The translations under genes were made by a program, and so were the position numbers. Below, piece by piece: positions 9,398 through 24,300 of a stretch of 64,000 nt of DNA. The notes beneath the pieces are model-generated. The model ran no database searches. It was not told the DNA's origin and saw only the letters and a list, made by a program, of their open reading frames with translations. Source of the stretch: Heliocidaris tuberculata. Taxonomy: Eukaryota > Echinodermata > Echinoidea > Camarodonta > Echinometridae. Each line of letters opens with the position of its first letter. Position 1 is the first letter of the stretch. The stretch lies in contig CM046845.1 in assembly GCA_025618425.1 (NCBI GenBank), forward strand, positions 31,617,899 to 31,681,898, in the 5' to 3' direction.

Positions 9398-12300
9398 GTA
9401 AGACATCTCAATCTTTGTGAGAGTTTCGATGATGCAAAAATCTTGATTCCTGCAGCTGCGGTTTTTACCGTACATGCCACTGTTTGAGCAGCCTTGCGTT
9501 GGGCGACAATTAACCGTGGCTGTTCGTCAACTCCTGTTATGTTGCGTTCTGTTGGTGGGTGGAGTCGTTTTTTGTGTGACCGTGAACGAGTTGTGATGCA
9601 AGAACTAGACATTCATCAAAATCCGCCTCATTTATTGTTGACATTATCGCTGATTCATGAGTGCATTGTCAGATATGTGTGATAAATGTAGTAGAATGTG
9701 CAGGGAAATATGTTGTAATAGTAATACCATGGAGGTGTAAGACTAAGAAATTAATTTATAATTAATTTACTAACACTTTAACAGTAAAATTACAGACCCA
9801 GGCCAGTGCCAAAGTCAAGGCAAAGCTAGTTTGTATTGTAGCCAGTTTAATTTAGATTGATAGTCTACACTTTTATCAACTTCAGTTTGCCATGTATCTC
9901 AACTTATGCATGGTGTTTAAAAAAAAAAATAGAACAAATTAAAAGATGGAGAAGTAGCAAAGGAAATATTGGAGATTTGCCATTTTATTCATTGATCCTA
10001 TTAGCAACTTTTGTATCTCATGTACATGTACATATTTCATTTTCTCTAACTTTCACTCATTTCATTTTGCTGCTTTTGTTCAAATAAACTTCATGTCAGA
10101 ATGAACAGGAGTGGACTTCCCCTGTAAATACCTTTCTTTGATAGAAACAGTGTAGGCCTACATGTAATTCCCCAGCCCAGTGGAGGAATGTTTTTCATTT
10201 CCTAAGGAAAGTTTTACATTTTCTTCTTGATTACTGATCTTAACTGATAATGTACATTGACATGAATGTGCCCCAATTTTAATTCTATCTAGGAATCAAG
10301 TTATATGTAGTGGGTACATGTAGTATCAAGGCTACACACCCACCGGAAATACCTTGATCGTGTAAAGCCTTGATCCTGGAGTAGGCGATGACACTGAACA
10401 ATGTACATGTTGTAGTAGTTAAAACAGATGACTGTCATTATGCTAACATCAGCAGTAACACCATTCTGTCTGTAAAATTTGATGTAAAAAACATACAACT
10501 CAGCTGCACCATAGATTTTTGCATGTTTTAATATTTTAAGTTTTAACAAAACATAAACAATGGAAACTTTTCAAACACCGAATCTGTTTGCCTCTGTTGT
10601 GTACATAAGGAGTAGGAAATTTCATAATAGATTTGTAGTAAATGTTTATCCTTAACATTCTATTAGTACATGTAAATACCATTGTAAGATTTTTAAAGTC
10701 TTGGTTTAGAACATAGAAAAATAAGAGTTGCAGTGAAGAGTTTTGGCATTGTTTTGCTCGTCCTAATACTTTAAAGTTCCTTCTTTTTCAAATGAATGTT
10801 TTAAAACGTCTATTATTTACTTCAGTGCAAATTTAGTTTGCTAATTAGTAATTACACAACTCTCTTTTTACAACCTTATACAATTGTTTTATTTTTTTGT
10901 ACTTTATAGATATCTGCTCTATTGATATCAGTCTTTCAATAACAACCCTCTAGATTCTAGAAATAGCCGAGTGTGGAACTTGATCGCTTCACTCAAGTTG
11001 TGCTTACAGATTAAATATAGTATTTCATGATTAAGAGGTTTGATTTAGGCTTGCCGTTCTCAGTCACCGTAGATTAGGTTACCCAACATGACGAGTTACC
11101 TTGTAACTTAAGACAGCCATTAATTAAGGGATTATTTTTAGTAGACGGATATTTTTCAGAGATAATTTTATAGGGGTGAAAATAGATTTTCTTTAAAATC
11201 CTTCAAATTTAGACTCCTAAATGGGAATATACATGTAGCAGCAGAATGTAACATTCCCCACAGTTTCTTTTGGAATATGAAATTGCTGCTTTTTAAGCAT
11301 GTTCATGTTTTGAGAGAATAATCACTTTTCTTTTGAATCACAAACGATATTATGGAGAGTCACAAAAATACATTGTTGTCAGATTATCTGTCCAAAAGGG
11401 TGTTGTTGTTTTTTTTGTACATGTACATGTAACTATCCATAATATTACCTTGAACTTTTAAAATTGTTTGCCAATTTTTGTGCTAATTCATGCTGTAAAT
11501 TTATATTTTATTTTTCATATCAAAGTTTGATGAATTTACAAGTAAGATATAAAACTATCAATAAAAGAAGGAAATGGAAAATTGTATTTCAAGAAGTTGA
11601 AGTTATATATTTTAAAACAAGATTATCTCCGAAATGTTCTTGAGTTTTTTTCTCAGAGTCGCTTATCGTCTTTCTCAATCAGGTTCCACCAATTTTATAC
11701 TATATGAGCAATTCCATGCCAAAGTGGACATGGCACCTCAAATTTCAAATTGATGTATATCTGACACAAGTTTGGTATCAAATGAAAGCATAACATCTAT
11801 ATTTTATGGATCTTGGCAAAAAAGTACTTTTTACCAGATTTCAAGGTCAATTTTTTTCAGTTTGCTTGATTGACTTAATTAAATCTCAAGAAGTGAAAAA
11901 TGACTAACAAAACTTGGATGTCCTCTAAACAACATGCTCTGTGTAAAAGTCTTAAAGGGAAAGTTCACCCTAAAGATTACTAGAGTTTAAAAAATGCAGA
12001 AAAAATAAAGAAAAATATTGGCGAAGGTTTGATGAAAATCGGTCAAATAATAAAAGAGTTATGACTATTTAAAGTTTTGGATTCGTGACGTCACATGCGA
12101 GCAGCTGCCCATTGGTCATGTAAAAAATATTCCATATATTCACATTTTTTTTTACGTTTCACGATAAATTAATATTGTTTCTTTTGAGAATCTAGTATTG
12201 AATAACATTTCTGACAATATATCAAATGCACAGACGAAAATATTCTAAATTTTCTGAGAAAACTGTATTTTATGGAATATTTATCACATTACATAATGGA

Positions 12301-15300
12301 GGAGCTGCTCGCATGTGACGTCACAAAATCAAAACTTCAAAAGTCCATAACTCCGTTATTCTTTAACGGATTTTGTCCAAACTTTCGCCAATATTTTTCT
12401 TTATTTTTTCTGCATTTTTTAAACTCAAGTAATCGTCGGGGTGAACTTTCCCTTTAAGTAATCATGTTTCAAACATATTAGGTGTAAAAGATTTGAGCTC
12501 ATGAATTTTTTAATGTTTTACATTAATTGTTATGCTTCAGTGACTTTACTAAATCCTAAGTTAATCCTTCAGAAGTGTCCTTCCGTTACCGAAAAAACTA
12601 CTTTTTTAAATATCACTTTAATATAAAGTAGTCATTGGAGAGGGCTGAAAATTTGTATGCAAAGCAAGTTTAGGTACATTGTAGGCCTTCAATTTGATGT
12701 CCATGTGGCCACAAAACACTTCTTTCCTAATCAATTATTAATGAATTTAAAATGTCCTTCCGTTACCAAAGGTGGTAACGAAAGGACACAAACTGTGGTA
12801 ACAGAAGGAAATAGGATCTCATATTATGTGTTTTAAGCTCAAATATTACCCCAGATGTAGACATATTATTATACATGTAGTATACTATAGTCTGATTATT
12901 TTTGCCTCTCTTGAAACAAAATGAGACCATTTACTACACTGTAGCTTTGGAATCTCCTATAGATGCATGTCTTCTTTCAGAAAAATTTATGGCAGGAGTG
13001 GCATGCTGCAACCAGTATTTAGGTCTACTTGTACATGTACATCCTCAATGAAAGTATTGATTACTGGTCATTTGATGGCATTGTGAAAGAAACTGTCTAA
13101 TTATGAAGTACATGACTTACATGGTATTGTTTAATGTTAGGCTTTGGAATCAAGAAAATGATAAGAAATTACTATCTTGCCGGAAATCAAATGTGAAAAG
13201 CATTACACACAGGTGCATGTATGGGTATATAGGATTTACAGACAAAAAAAGGCATCAAAATTTATTTCAAACCTTTTTACTTTTTACTTATAGTGTAGGT
13301 AGGATAGTGATTACTGATTACGAGGCAAAGCCTTGTAATTCCCTGTTATGCCCTCATACAATATGTAAACCTTTTATTAAATGTACACAATGAAAGTTTG
13401 TACAAGTTTAGAAAGGGGACCAGTTCATTATATGATGACACCAAAGCATTAATTGTTTAATTAACACCAAAAAGAAGATTAAAAGTGGAAATTAATATTA
13501 GGTATCAAAATATTATTAGACTAATTATATCTTTAAAAATGCCTTTGCTCACAGATTTGCTTTTATAGTATATTGTGATCTTGAGTATATACTCCAAACA
13601 CTCACACATAAACGCATGTGGAAACGTTACGTCCTTCCGTTACCATCCTTCCGTTACCAAACATCAATGAACGTAATTTGTTGTAATTAAGATACAGGTT
13701 GGCAAATTTACAATGAAATTTAGCAAAGTATAGATTAAACTCTAGATAGGGAATGAAATGTGTACATGTACTTTTAAAATAGGATAGACTCATTAACTTC
13801 ACAGAGTTTTGATCATAACTAATTAGCTCAAAAAGCTATGTCCATTTTGATATCCTTCTGTTACCGACCTCATTCATTTGCAAATTTCATTACTGCTTGG
13901 CAATAACAGAAAAAAAATTGTGAAAATCAAAGGCAGTTGATCTAATCTTATATCTCTGATGTTTGAAATGTTCTATCATTACTGTAGTTATGGTTTGAAA
14001 TTGGTAAAATGTTTCTGAATGTCCTTCCGTTACCATGGAATTACCCATATGTATCCAAATTTAAAAAAAGTTTGTGTATAAAATGCTCATGGGATTTGTA
14101 ACTAAGAGGAAGATGATGTCATATATCTGCAAACAATATCATGTCATGCTTGAGATGACAGGAATTTAGTCAATTTACAGACTAGAATGTTTGGCAACTG
14201 ATTTACAGCATACACATTTTTAGACAGATTTCATATACATGTAAGAACTTCTGCATTTGGAGCTGTACATGTACATTACAACTAGGATTTAAAAGTACAG
14301 AAATCATAGAATTTCTAGACAGTAAAATCATTCTGTATTTTGAGTACTTGCTGGTGAGCTACGGAATGGATAATGTCAAGGGGAAAGTGCATGTGAGTTT
14401 TCAGGATTTTTCTAAATTGTAGTTTGTAGTGAATTTGCACTCTGAAAAGTGAAAACTGTTCTCTCCTTACAATTTTAGTCATACATGTACATAGATCTTC
14501 CCTTATTGTATCATGGATTCTTTTCCTGTTCAATATTTCTATGAATGTAAGAAAAATATGAACTTGTATACATGGAGTAATTTTGTGTCTTCCTGATGTG
14601 TAACATTGTCAAGCTATATGCGAATTTATGTTCTTGACATGGTTATCAAAGCTGTGATTTTGGCTGAAATTTGGAAGATTCAATGTACTAGTAGTAGCTG
14701 TAGGTTGTCATTGTTAGCAAACAAATGTCAAAACTACACTGTAGGTTATATCAAAAATAAAATCATGCATAATGTTGTGGACTTTCCCAGATCTGAGTGG
14801 CTTCGGTATAATAGGACATTCAATTTTACAAATGTCTTCCTCTTGTATTCATCACCCCCCCCCCCAAAAAAAATAAATAAATAAATGAAATAAAGGACTT
14901 CTTTAAACTTCTTATTTACAAAATTAAGCTAAATATACTAGTAATATGTCTTACTCCTTGCTAATTTTCGTAATGAATTATCTGATAAAATCATGCGTGA
15001 CATGTATGATGTGTAAAGGTCAATAGTCCATCATCATGATGGGCGTGCATGTACATGTATAGGCCTGTATGTATGCGTCATGTTCAAATTCCAAAGTTCT
15101 ATTGCATTGCTAAATCTTAGCTTTATTAGTCTTAGAAGTCTTCCTGATTTCCAGATAAGTTTAGAACAGACATTATTGCACAGGGAATTTTTAGTAGCAT
15201 CCACTGCAATTAATCGTGAGTACACACAATGCAGTTCTATTTTATGATGTAACCTTTAAAATCTAGGAATTCTGTGATTATTAATCCTGAATAATAGATT

Positions 15301-18300
15301 TTCATCATCTTTAGAGAAGAAATGTACATTAATAAATTGTAAACTGTCTGTATTAATTCTAGGATGAACGTTGAACATGTAGAACTTCAAAGCAATGCAA
15401 AATCAGTGTGTGCCTCTCCAAAGATAGAATATGGATTGATATTCACTAAAATGCACAGATTGCAATGGAATTGTTATAAATTTTGTGAATTTGTATCAAA
15501 TACAGCTGTAAAAGCCTCCTTGTCTAACTTTCATTTTAAATAAAAATAAAAACTTAAGCATTTCTCTCAACAGGCTTTTTACATTCTATTGTACATTTTG
15601 TAAGTCAGATGCATCATGACAAACTTGTTTTTCTCAACAAACAGAGTCATGATACTTTGAATTACATTGTCAGTCAAATACATGAAGCCTCATTGTCTAA
15701 CAGTCATTATGAAATGACAAACTGATCAATGTTTCTCTCAGCAAACATGATTGAATTAGGCTGTCAGGGTTGTGATAATTTGAAGACATTGTGAGTCAAG
15801 TACATGCATGAAGCATCTTTTTCTGACATACATGACATTACATAATAATTGAATGACAATTTTTGTTGTTGTTGCTTCTCTCATTAGGGTTGTGATCCTC
15901 TGAATCAGACTATGAGAAGCAAGATGCAGAACAGAAGACAAAGACTCAACCAGCAGATCAACAAGGAGATGAGGATGAGGGTTGGAGCTGAGAATCTTTT
16001 CAAGTAAGTTCATCTCTCTGACTGGATAATGATAGTAATAATGATGCTATATTTTCTTTAAAGATAAAGTTGAGTTCTGGTCATGAGATTGAATTATGAA
16101 AGAAACTGTCTCAAAGAAGTTGGGAAACGTTGATTATATAGCACATAAGAATAGGTGTACATGTATACTGTAAGGTTTTGGAATCCCCCAAATAAGAAAT
16201 TGACTCAATCCTGCTAAGAGTCACATACACTGCACACAGAAATGTGTACATGGGACTAGAACATTTCAGCTGTTTCTTGTCATATTTTCAATGTGAGGGC
16301 ATTTGAAGAGCAATCCTGTTCAGGGGACATACATGTACATGTACATGTATCTACTATGATAATCTTCCAAACTAACATAATAGGAATGAGAAAGCTCACG
16401 AATTATTTTTTAACCTTTCCCAGAACTCAACCTTCCCTTTAATAATGACCACATCATTTTTATGATTGCATGTTCTTGATATAAACATATAGACCTTGTA
16501 GACTTAAAAAGTATTTGGAATAAGATGAAAAGTACACATCGGTATGACGAAAGATTAACATTGACTGTTCAGAATAAAAAAAAAAAAGGATTAAGATGTG
16601 ACCCCAAAAATACAAATAATTATGCTAATAAGAGGCATTAGAAAAATAAATGTCAGATAAATAAATAGATAATAAAAACATAGATGAATCCCGCTTCATG
16701 GCAGGAAAAAAATTCGAGAAGGAATATGACAAAAATATTTATTGTGGAAAGTAACTAAACATGTCACAATGCATTTAGTTTGTGTAATATGTAGTTGCAC
16801 TGTTGATTTCAGCATCAGATCTACAAGTTATTGTAATCAGATCTCTCATCCATTTGTCCCATACTGTTTGCTACAGTATGTATTTGCTACCTGTCTGCTT
16901 GGCATACATGAACTTCAAATGTCAAGTAAGATAATATTGTAAACAACCCCATACATCATGTGTTTATGCCTAGTATTGTAGCTCTCTCTGCTACTATTCC
17001 TTGATCCTTCACCCTGACGATGCCTGCCCTATTGGTGTTAGGGGGTTGCTATGACAACTAGAATCACTATGGTGACAGCCCACTAGGGGGATTCCAGACT
17101 TTGGTGATGGTGTCTTATTGTATGAGGGAGCAAAAATGCAGAGTGAAATGTCTCAGCTCCTTATTGGATAAAGTCAGTTTGACAGAGTACATTTTTGCTA
17201 ACGCAAGTGCATGCTGCCTACATGTACATGTATAGTATTGTATTCTGTGGGTGGTGAAATATTACGTTTGAATAAATTTATTTAATTACACCATAGCCTA
17301 CATATACAGATGATAAAGATGTAATGTAACATTTAAATGTTATTTATGAACTCATCTCACATTTTTTTCTCATGATGCACCATCTACCTACACCAAATAC
17401 CAGTTACATTGTGCATGTAATGTTGGTTGGTAAATGCTGGTACTGTGCAAATGATGTTTTCTGCTGAAAGCCAAAATGGCAATTAGTGTATTTAATACAG
17501 ATTTCCAAGGAGGTACTATAGGCAAGCTTACCTAGTACCTCCTTGGATTTATTTGTAATGTCCATCTGGCATTGAGTACATGATTTATTCATGATTTATT
17601 CATGATTTATTCATGTTGGTTCTCACTTCAATTTTGAAAAACAAATTTTATTCACATATATATATTTATGTTTAGATTTTCTCCCAAGCATCAGTATGCT
17701 ACATGTAGGGTGGAAATTAAAAAAGGTGGAAATTGAAAAATGAGAAAATGCAATATGTATAGCATCCTGCCCAAGTGCCCCAGTACATCATTTTTAAGGA
17801 GTAATGGAGAAAGCAATTAGAATATCAGGATATTATACTTATATTATACCTCTCAAAACAGCATGCACATGACCAAGCGCAGACCACCGCGACCCACAGA
17901 CGTAACTACATGTTTAAAATAAATGATTTATTACATGTACATGTAGGCTTAGTAAAATTTGAGAAAAGCTTAGTACCTGAATATTTCCCATGGAATAGTT
18001 TTTTAATTTGTTGCTGCTTCCCCCTGATTAAATATTGTTGATGCAATTTACTGCTGCAAGTATATGGAAGGGGAATCTGGTCATCCAGTATTCTCCAGAC
18101 AGAATTATATTACAAATATGCTGAATAATATTTCTCACATATTCATCAGCATGCTTTCAATTATTTCCTGATAAGATAAAGCAAATATTGAGTCATTTTT
18201 ACTGCAAAAAAGTAATAAATTCCTGTATGCTAGATGTTTTATGTTCATTGTTAAATGACTTATCTTACCACCGGAAGTTTTTCTTGAATAACTGTCAGAC

Positions 18301-21300
18301 AAAATCATATAATGAATCATCTGTGTAAAGATAGCAATGGGCCGCCCTTATTTCTGCAAACTGACTTGTATACTTACACCGAGGCCTACGTGTATGAATA
18401 TACATTGTAATTGAGCACACGCCTCCTGCTTCAACTGTTCTTTCTAAAGGGGAATATTTATTCACTGTGTTGCACAGTGCATTGAATCATGCCTCAGTAA
18501 ATAAGAAGAAAGGAATGTCACAATAGAATGAGGAGCAGCTATTGTGTCAAATAAATCATTTATTTTATACATGTAGTTACGTCTGTGGGTCGCGGTGGTC
18601 TGCGCTTGGTCATGTGCATGCTGTTTTGAGAGGTTCAACGATGAGGTCATTTTGAATTGACATCATTCTTTGCATATTTGGGCGTTCTCGTGACTTGGGT
18701 GTAAATTATAATCTACCAGTTAGTCCAGTCTATTGAAAATGTTGCAGTGTAGCATACATGTACTAGAATTGGAATGTGTGAGATTTGGGAGAGATCAGAT
18801 GTAAAGATATTGGAATTTAGCATTTTATCTCTTGTTTTTACCTCTTGCTGATTAAATATTAAAAAACAAAATCAAGTTAAAAGATAATTAATCTTGACCC
18901 TTTTAAGCAAGAATTTGAGTTTATTGGAAATATGTAATTTTATGAAATTCATGGTACAGTGAGTCGAAATGGTTATCTTGCTATAATACATGTATGTGTA
19001 CATTGTACATAATTGAACATTTTTTTGGGGGGGGCAAATATTTAGTTCACTATCTTGATAGATCTCCTAAAATAGACTGGAAAACTTGTGCACTGCGTTT
19101 TTAGGGTACCATAATGATACTGCAGAGCCCTCACTAATCCTACTATTATCTCAGAGTAGAGGAGTTGTAAAGCATCAAGGCTCATGTATTAGCACCTCCA
19201 ACAGGAACAAAAGGTTGGGGATGGTAACCAGGGAAAATAATGGGATTCCCTACAGACCAGGAATAAGGGGCTTTATGGTGGTCCAATCAGGGGATTTAAC
19301 GCTGTGTTTAGGTATTATGATTTACATCATGAACAGGCTCTTATATGCATGAATTCAATTGACAAAAGATGTTAAAAACTACATTGTACCCCCCTGACAT
19401 TCATGTTGAGTCTCTTTTATCCTGTAAGTTTTTCACCTAGTCTCTCTCTAATACCCCAGGTACATGTAAGACATTGTTTCTGACTGTTTATGTACATGTA
19501 CGTACTTCTATTGTCTGTCTATATAGGCTAGTACCATGTGTAATTACAGCACTTGTTACTGTAAAACTAGAAATTTTCGCGTGCATGAAACCTTCGCGAA
19601 TTTTACGATTGGTCGAGATTTGTGAAAGTTTCATGCCCCGAAGTAATCAAATCACAATTGAAACAATAGAAAATTTTGTAATTCACAAAAGTTTCTTGCA
19701 GCGAAATTGGCTGTCATTAACACTTCGCGAAAGTTTTATGTTGCAAAAGTTTTTGGTTTTACAGTAATTCTTCAGTCAACATTTCTGTTTGCTGTCTACT
19801 GCCTTTCTTGATCAGTGAGCATTATACCTACATGTACGTCCTTCATAATCAGTTCCCATTTTATGTGGAGTTTAACACTTGTAACTGTTGAATTGTTTAG
19901 CTGATATTGTATGATAGCATTAGTTTTAATTGCTACTTTAAGCTCTTCCTGTCAACGAGAAGTCTTCTTAATCCAGTTCTTAAATGGACACTTGATTGAA
20001 GTTCAGGGCCACTGGGATATAGTCTCACCATGACCAAATCAATATTTGAACCAAATAAGAGGAGGGATTAGAAACATGGGTACATGTAGCTTTATACATG
20101 TACATGTACACATGTAATCCTTTTTGGTAGTGCAGCTGTACATGAAGATCAGAACATGAAAGATTATTTTAAGCTGAACTCTCATTCAATAATTGTGATC
20201 TAACAAATGTACTCATTCCACTGGTCATTCTTTGAAGGTTGTTCAGAGTTTTGTACCTTACAGCATTCAGAACTACTTGTTATACTTGCTTCTGTCAGAG
20301 GACTTGCTAAATTGTTATCTAAATTTGATATGTAGACCACTTGCACATAATAATTATCTGTAACATTGCAGCATGGAGGTCTACTTTTAAAATGCCAATA
20401 CTAGAGCAACCAGCAAAGTGTTCATATGGTACTTCCCCTTTTGCCATACAATTCTTAGTTGCTAAATTTGTGAAATAGGTTCTTTTTGAAGGGATGGAAA
20501 TTAACCTGATTTAGCAATGCCAGAGTAATACATGTAGATTTTGCATATAGGCCGGCATTGTTTTAAAGCTCATAGACAGTCTCGGTAGCAAAAACCATAC
20601 TGGCAAGAAACTTTTCTGAAATAGTTACATACTATTCTCCTTTCATCATAAGACATATGTACGAGATTATTTAACATCCCATTCACGATTTCGAACAAAT
20701 TTTAGTGTAAATATCTATAAGAAACGCTTGGTAACGGCTTTTCACTGCCTCACGCTAAGACCATATCCACCCGAAGGTTCCCCGCACAATAAACCCAGCG
20801 CTTCGCATATAGCGTATTCTACACACACAGCAATCCTCATGTACATGTAAGTAGTGTGTGTGTGGCTGTTGTTTGAATTTACATCCCCTCTTTTTTGGGC
20901 CAAGGATTTTTATTACTTGAGGAGGAAAAAACCTCACAGCATCTTAGTTATGTTAGTACCCTGCTGTTTATTAAGTAAAATCAACGAAATCTCACGAAAA
21001 GTTTTTGAGGGCTTCCCAAAACTATCTGTTACCTTTAACTATACCTTGTTTGAGAGTACTAAATTATCCCATGTTGCCATATTGTGAGTTCTGTTGTTGT
21101 TTCTGAAATGAAAATCAATAAATACAAACTGACGAGCAAAGCCCTGGAAAGTATCACCTGTCTGGCAGCTCTGGCCTATTTGTAAAGTAAAGGGTCAAGC
21201 AATTATTGATCACACTACTGAGCCTCCATAAAGCGGGATAAAAATTGTAATAGGATGAAAGTAATCAATGATGTAGAATCAGCCAGGAGAAAGATTTTAG

Positions 21301-24300
21301 ACTTCAGCTGTGTACATTTTGAATGTATTTCAGGAGCAATATACCAAACATGAAATTGCCCTGTCCGTTATGATCAAATTTGACCCTGATGTTGAATTTG
21401 TGTTTTGATGTTTTTTGTTCATTGTATATATAAAAAACAAGTAATTTAAACACTCATATTTAATTTGTTATCCGATGCTAATTGTTCATGGTATACAGAG
21501 AAAAAGTCATAATCGCACTCGTACATGAAGCCTACATGTACATGTATATGTACTTCAAAACCTGAAAAGAGCTCCCTCGAACAAAAATACTTTTTCACAT
21601 TCTTTGAGTACCCCATTAATATTACATGCAGGCCTATATTTTCTATTCTTGCTGTTTTCATGCCCCTTTTTTTTATTACTGCAGATCAATGAACATGTAG
21701 GACCACATGTATGTGTATCTTTGACAAAAAGTTTGTGAACCTCAAATGACCCGCTGCTGTCAGGTAGATCTGTTCTTACATATCGATCTGTCCTTGTTTT
21801 GATAAAGTTCTACTTCTCACCTTTCATGGGTAAAAACCAATTTATGAAGGTGTGAAACTAAGGCTCTCAGTATGGTTTCACACCAAATAGATTTCACATG
21901 TATTTTTTCTTTGGTTTAACTAGTCCGTAAAGTTTGCTAAAAGATTGCTGTAATTTTCAAAGATATTTTTTTTTGTTCATGTAAACTGTACAGCTAGCTA
22001 TCATTTTAAAGACATTTCCTCTTGTATCATTTTCCATATTTTATATGCCACCATTTTAAAACATGAATTATGAAATTTTATTCTTATGTGAGAGACTATT
22101 AATGTAATTCTCTAAGAATTGATTTCCCATTTATACTAGGCAAGTAACAAAAAAGAGATATGTTTACAACACCAAATATTTTCACATTCTTAGTTTAGAG
22201 TACATGTATGTGAGGCCCTTTTTAGCCAAGAAGTCTTTGACAGCAATGGTAGTTGGTAACGAGTTACTCAGAAGAGATTTGAGAATGATTCACATGTACA
22301 GATGAGACTATTTCAGTCATCAACTTCGAATTCATTTAAAGTTCTTCTTATTTGCCCTCTCGTGGTAGTCTAATCAAGTAATTGATTTGATCAATCTAAC
22401 TTAATCTGTTCAATTTCTTCTATCGAATTGAGCATCTTCAAGATTTGCTGAGAGGCCTTTCCTGATGGTTGACTCATCGTTTTGTGGAGATGCATCGTAC
22501 ATGTACGATCTTAAATTAATTCGAGCGATGAGACCAGTTAAAGCCATTCCTGATGGAGACTGTCCGCAATTTAATTCTATATGTGCTCTTCAGCGAAGAT
22601 CGGTTGGAGTAATCCAGTCTGATACAATCGTTTAGAAGGGGAGTGTTCCCACTGACAAAGCTAGGAATCTTTTTTACATTCTCCTCCTTTCATGTTCTTT
22701 AATTTCTGAGATCACTGCATGCATGTTATATGAAGGCTATGGTAAAAAAAGAAAAGAAAACACTTAAGAGCTCTAGCGAATTAATTCCTTTTTTTTTTTT
22801 ACACAAAAAGAAAGAAAGAGGTTCCCTAGGAAGACATTTAAATAGTCTAGCAGTGTGAACATTCTATCAAAATAATATGATCCATAATGGACGGTACCAG
22901 CTAGATCCACGCAGTGTCTTGCACTTTATTCCTGTCTCTTGGATACTTAGTCAGTCAGAGGAAATTGGCTTGTTTGTGAGGATTGTTACTGATTGACCGA
23001 TCACTTCATAACTTCCTCTGCACTAATGAGGCTACCTGTCTAACCACACTGGTTACTATTGCTTTCGGAAATCCACCTCTGTATGGAGAGCACATCAAAA
23101 TAATAATTTGTGGTTGCATTTTGGTGTAATATCATTTATAAACCAATTCAAATCCCATTTTAAAAGCAAAAGTAAACTAGTTGTACTTTTAGCTTATCAT
23201 TATTTTCAAAAGTATTCTATTTGTGAAAAAAGAGAGATTAGTATGACTACCGATATTTATGCCGTGTCAGCTGAACCTTACTTGCTAGATGGTGGAAAAT
23301 CCTGCTTTATTTCACATTTTTGAAATCTGATGTTCTTAACCAGATTTTGAAAATTCCAGGAAAATCTATAATTCTATATTGGACTTGGTTTAGGGTTTCT
23401 TGAGATGTATAAGGCTATTTGAAGTAGTGTGAAGGCCCATGAGAGTTTTTCACCCAAATATCCAAGTACTTCACTGTAGTTTCAGCATTGTACTGTAGAC
23501 TAAATATTTGATGAAGGGTTGCATAATCTGATTGAAATTGCATGTTAAATATCCTTTTAAGCATTCTGATCTTAACAACAGTTATATTAATCTATTGAGC
23601 ATACATAGACCTTGTAAGAGATTACAGTAGTTTGTATTTATCTTTGATAAGGATTTTAGAACCAACTGGTATGCCAGACTAGACTTCACTCAGTCCATGT
23701 GGACTAAATAGAATAAACTAATGGATTATACATGTACATGTAACTCTTTTATTTGCATAATTGGCCTTTGAAAATGTCACATGTACATGTATACATTACA
23801 TCTATTATTAAAAGGAACATGTTTATAATATAGTTCCCTCAATTCTTTCTTCTTTGATTATGCTACATGTATAAGTGGAAAATTATAACATGAAAATATT
23901 ACGTACGGACAATGCAGTATGCATGGTGCCATCATCAACACTAATTGTATTTAATGTGTTGAATAGAAAATGCATATATCGAGATAAACTTTGCTCTTAT
24001 TTAGGTGGCCATACTCTGTGCTGCATATTATTGATGTTTGAAACTACAAATGATTTTTGCCTTTCATCAATGGATGTTTTAATTATGATACTGTAGGCAT
24101 CCCTTTTATGCAATTTTTTGAATGATTAACAGGAAATACCATCAATTTCAACAACTGACCAGACTCTTTTTTTTTGTTATTAACTATTATTATGTTTCAT
24201 TGTTAAATGATCTTATACTGTTGTGAGAAATTTCCTTCTTTTCTTGGGGGGGGGGGGGGGGGGGGAGGAAATATATATTCAATCAAGAAAGGATGTGGTG

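Larger units (their letters stand above)
9398..15887 (+). other. rhophilin intron 1
   Basis: About 6.5 kb, AT-rich. It contains a large repeat with GTCCTTCCGTTACC motifs (about 11700-14055), a nested TTAA foldback MITE (11956-12453), a degenerate fragment of the TTAA element family (about 13086-13230) and several TACATGTA palindromes. No exon seen between 9398 and 15887. Confidence 0.7.
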
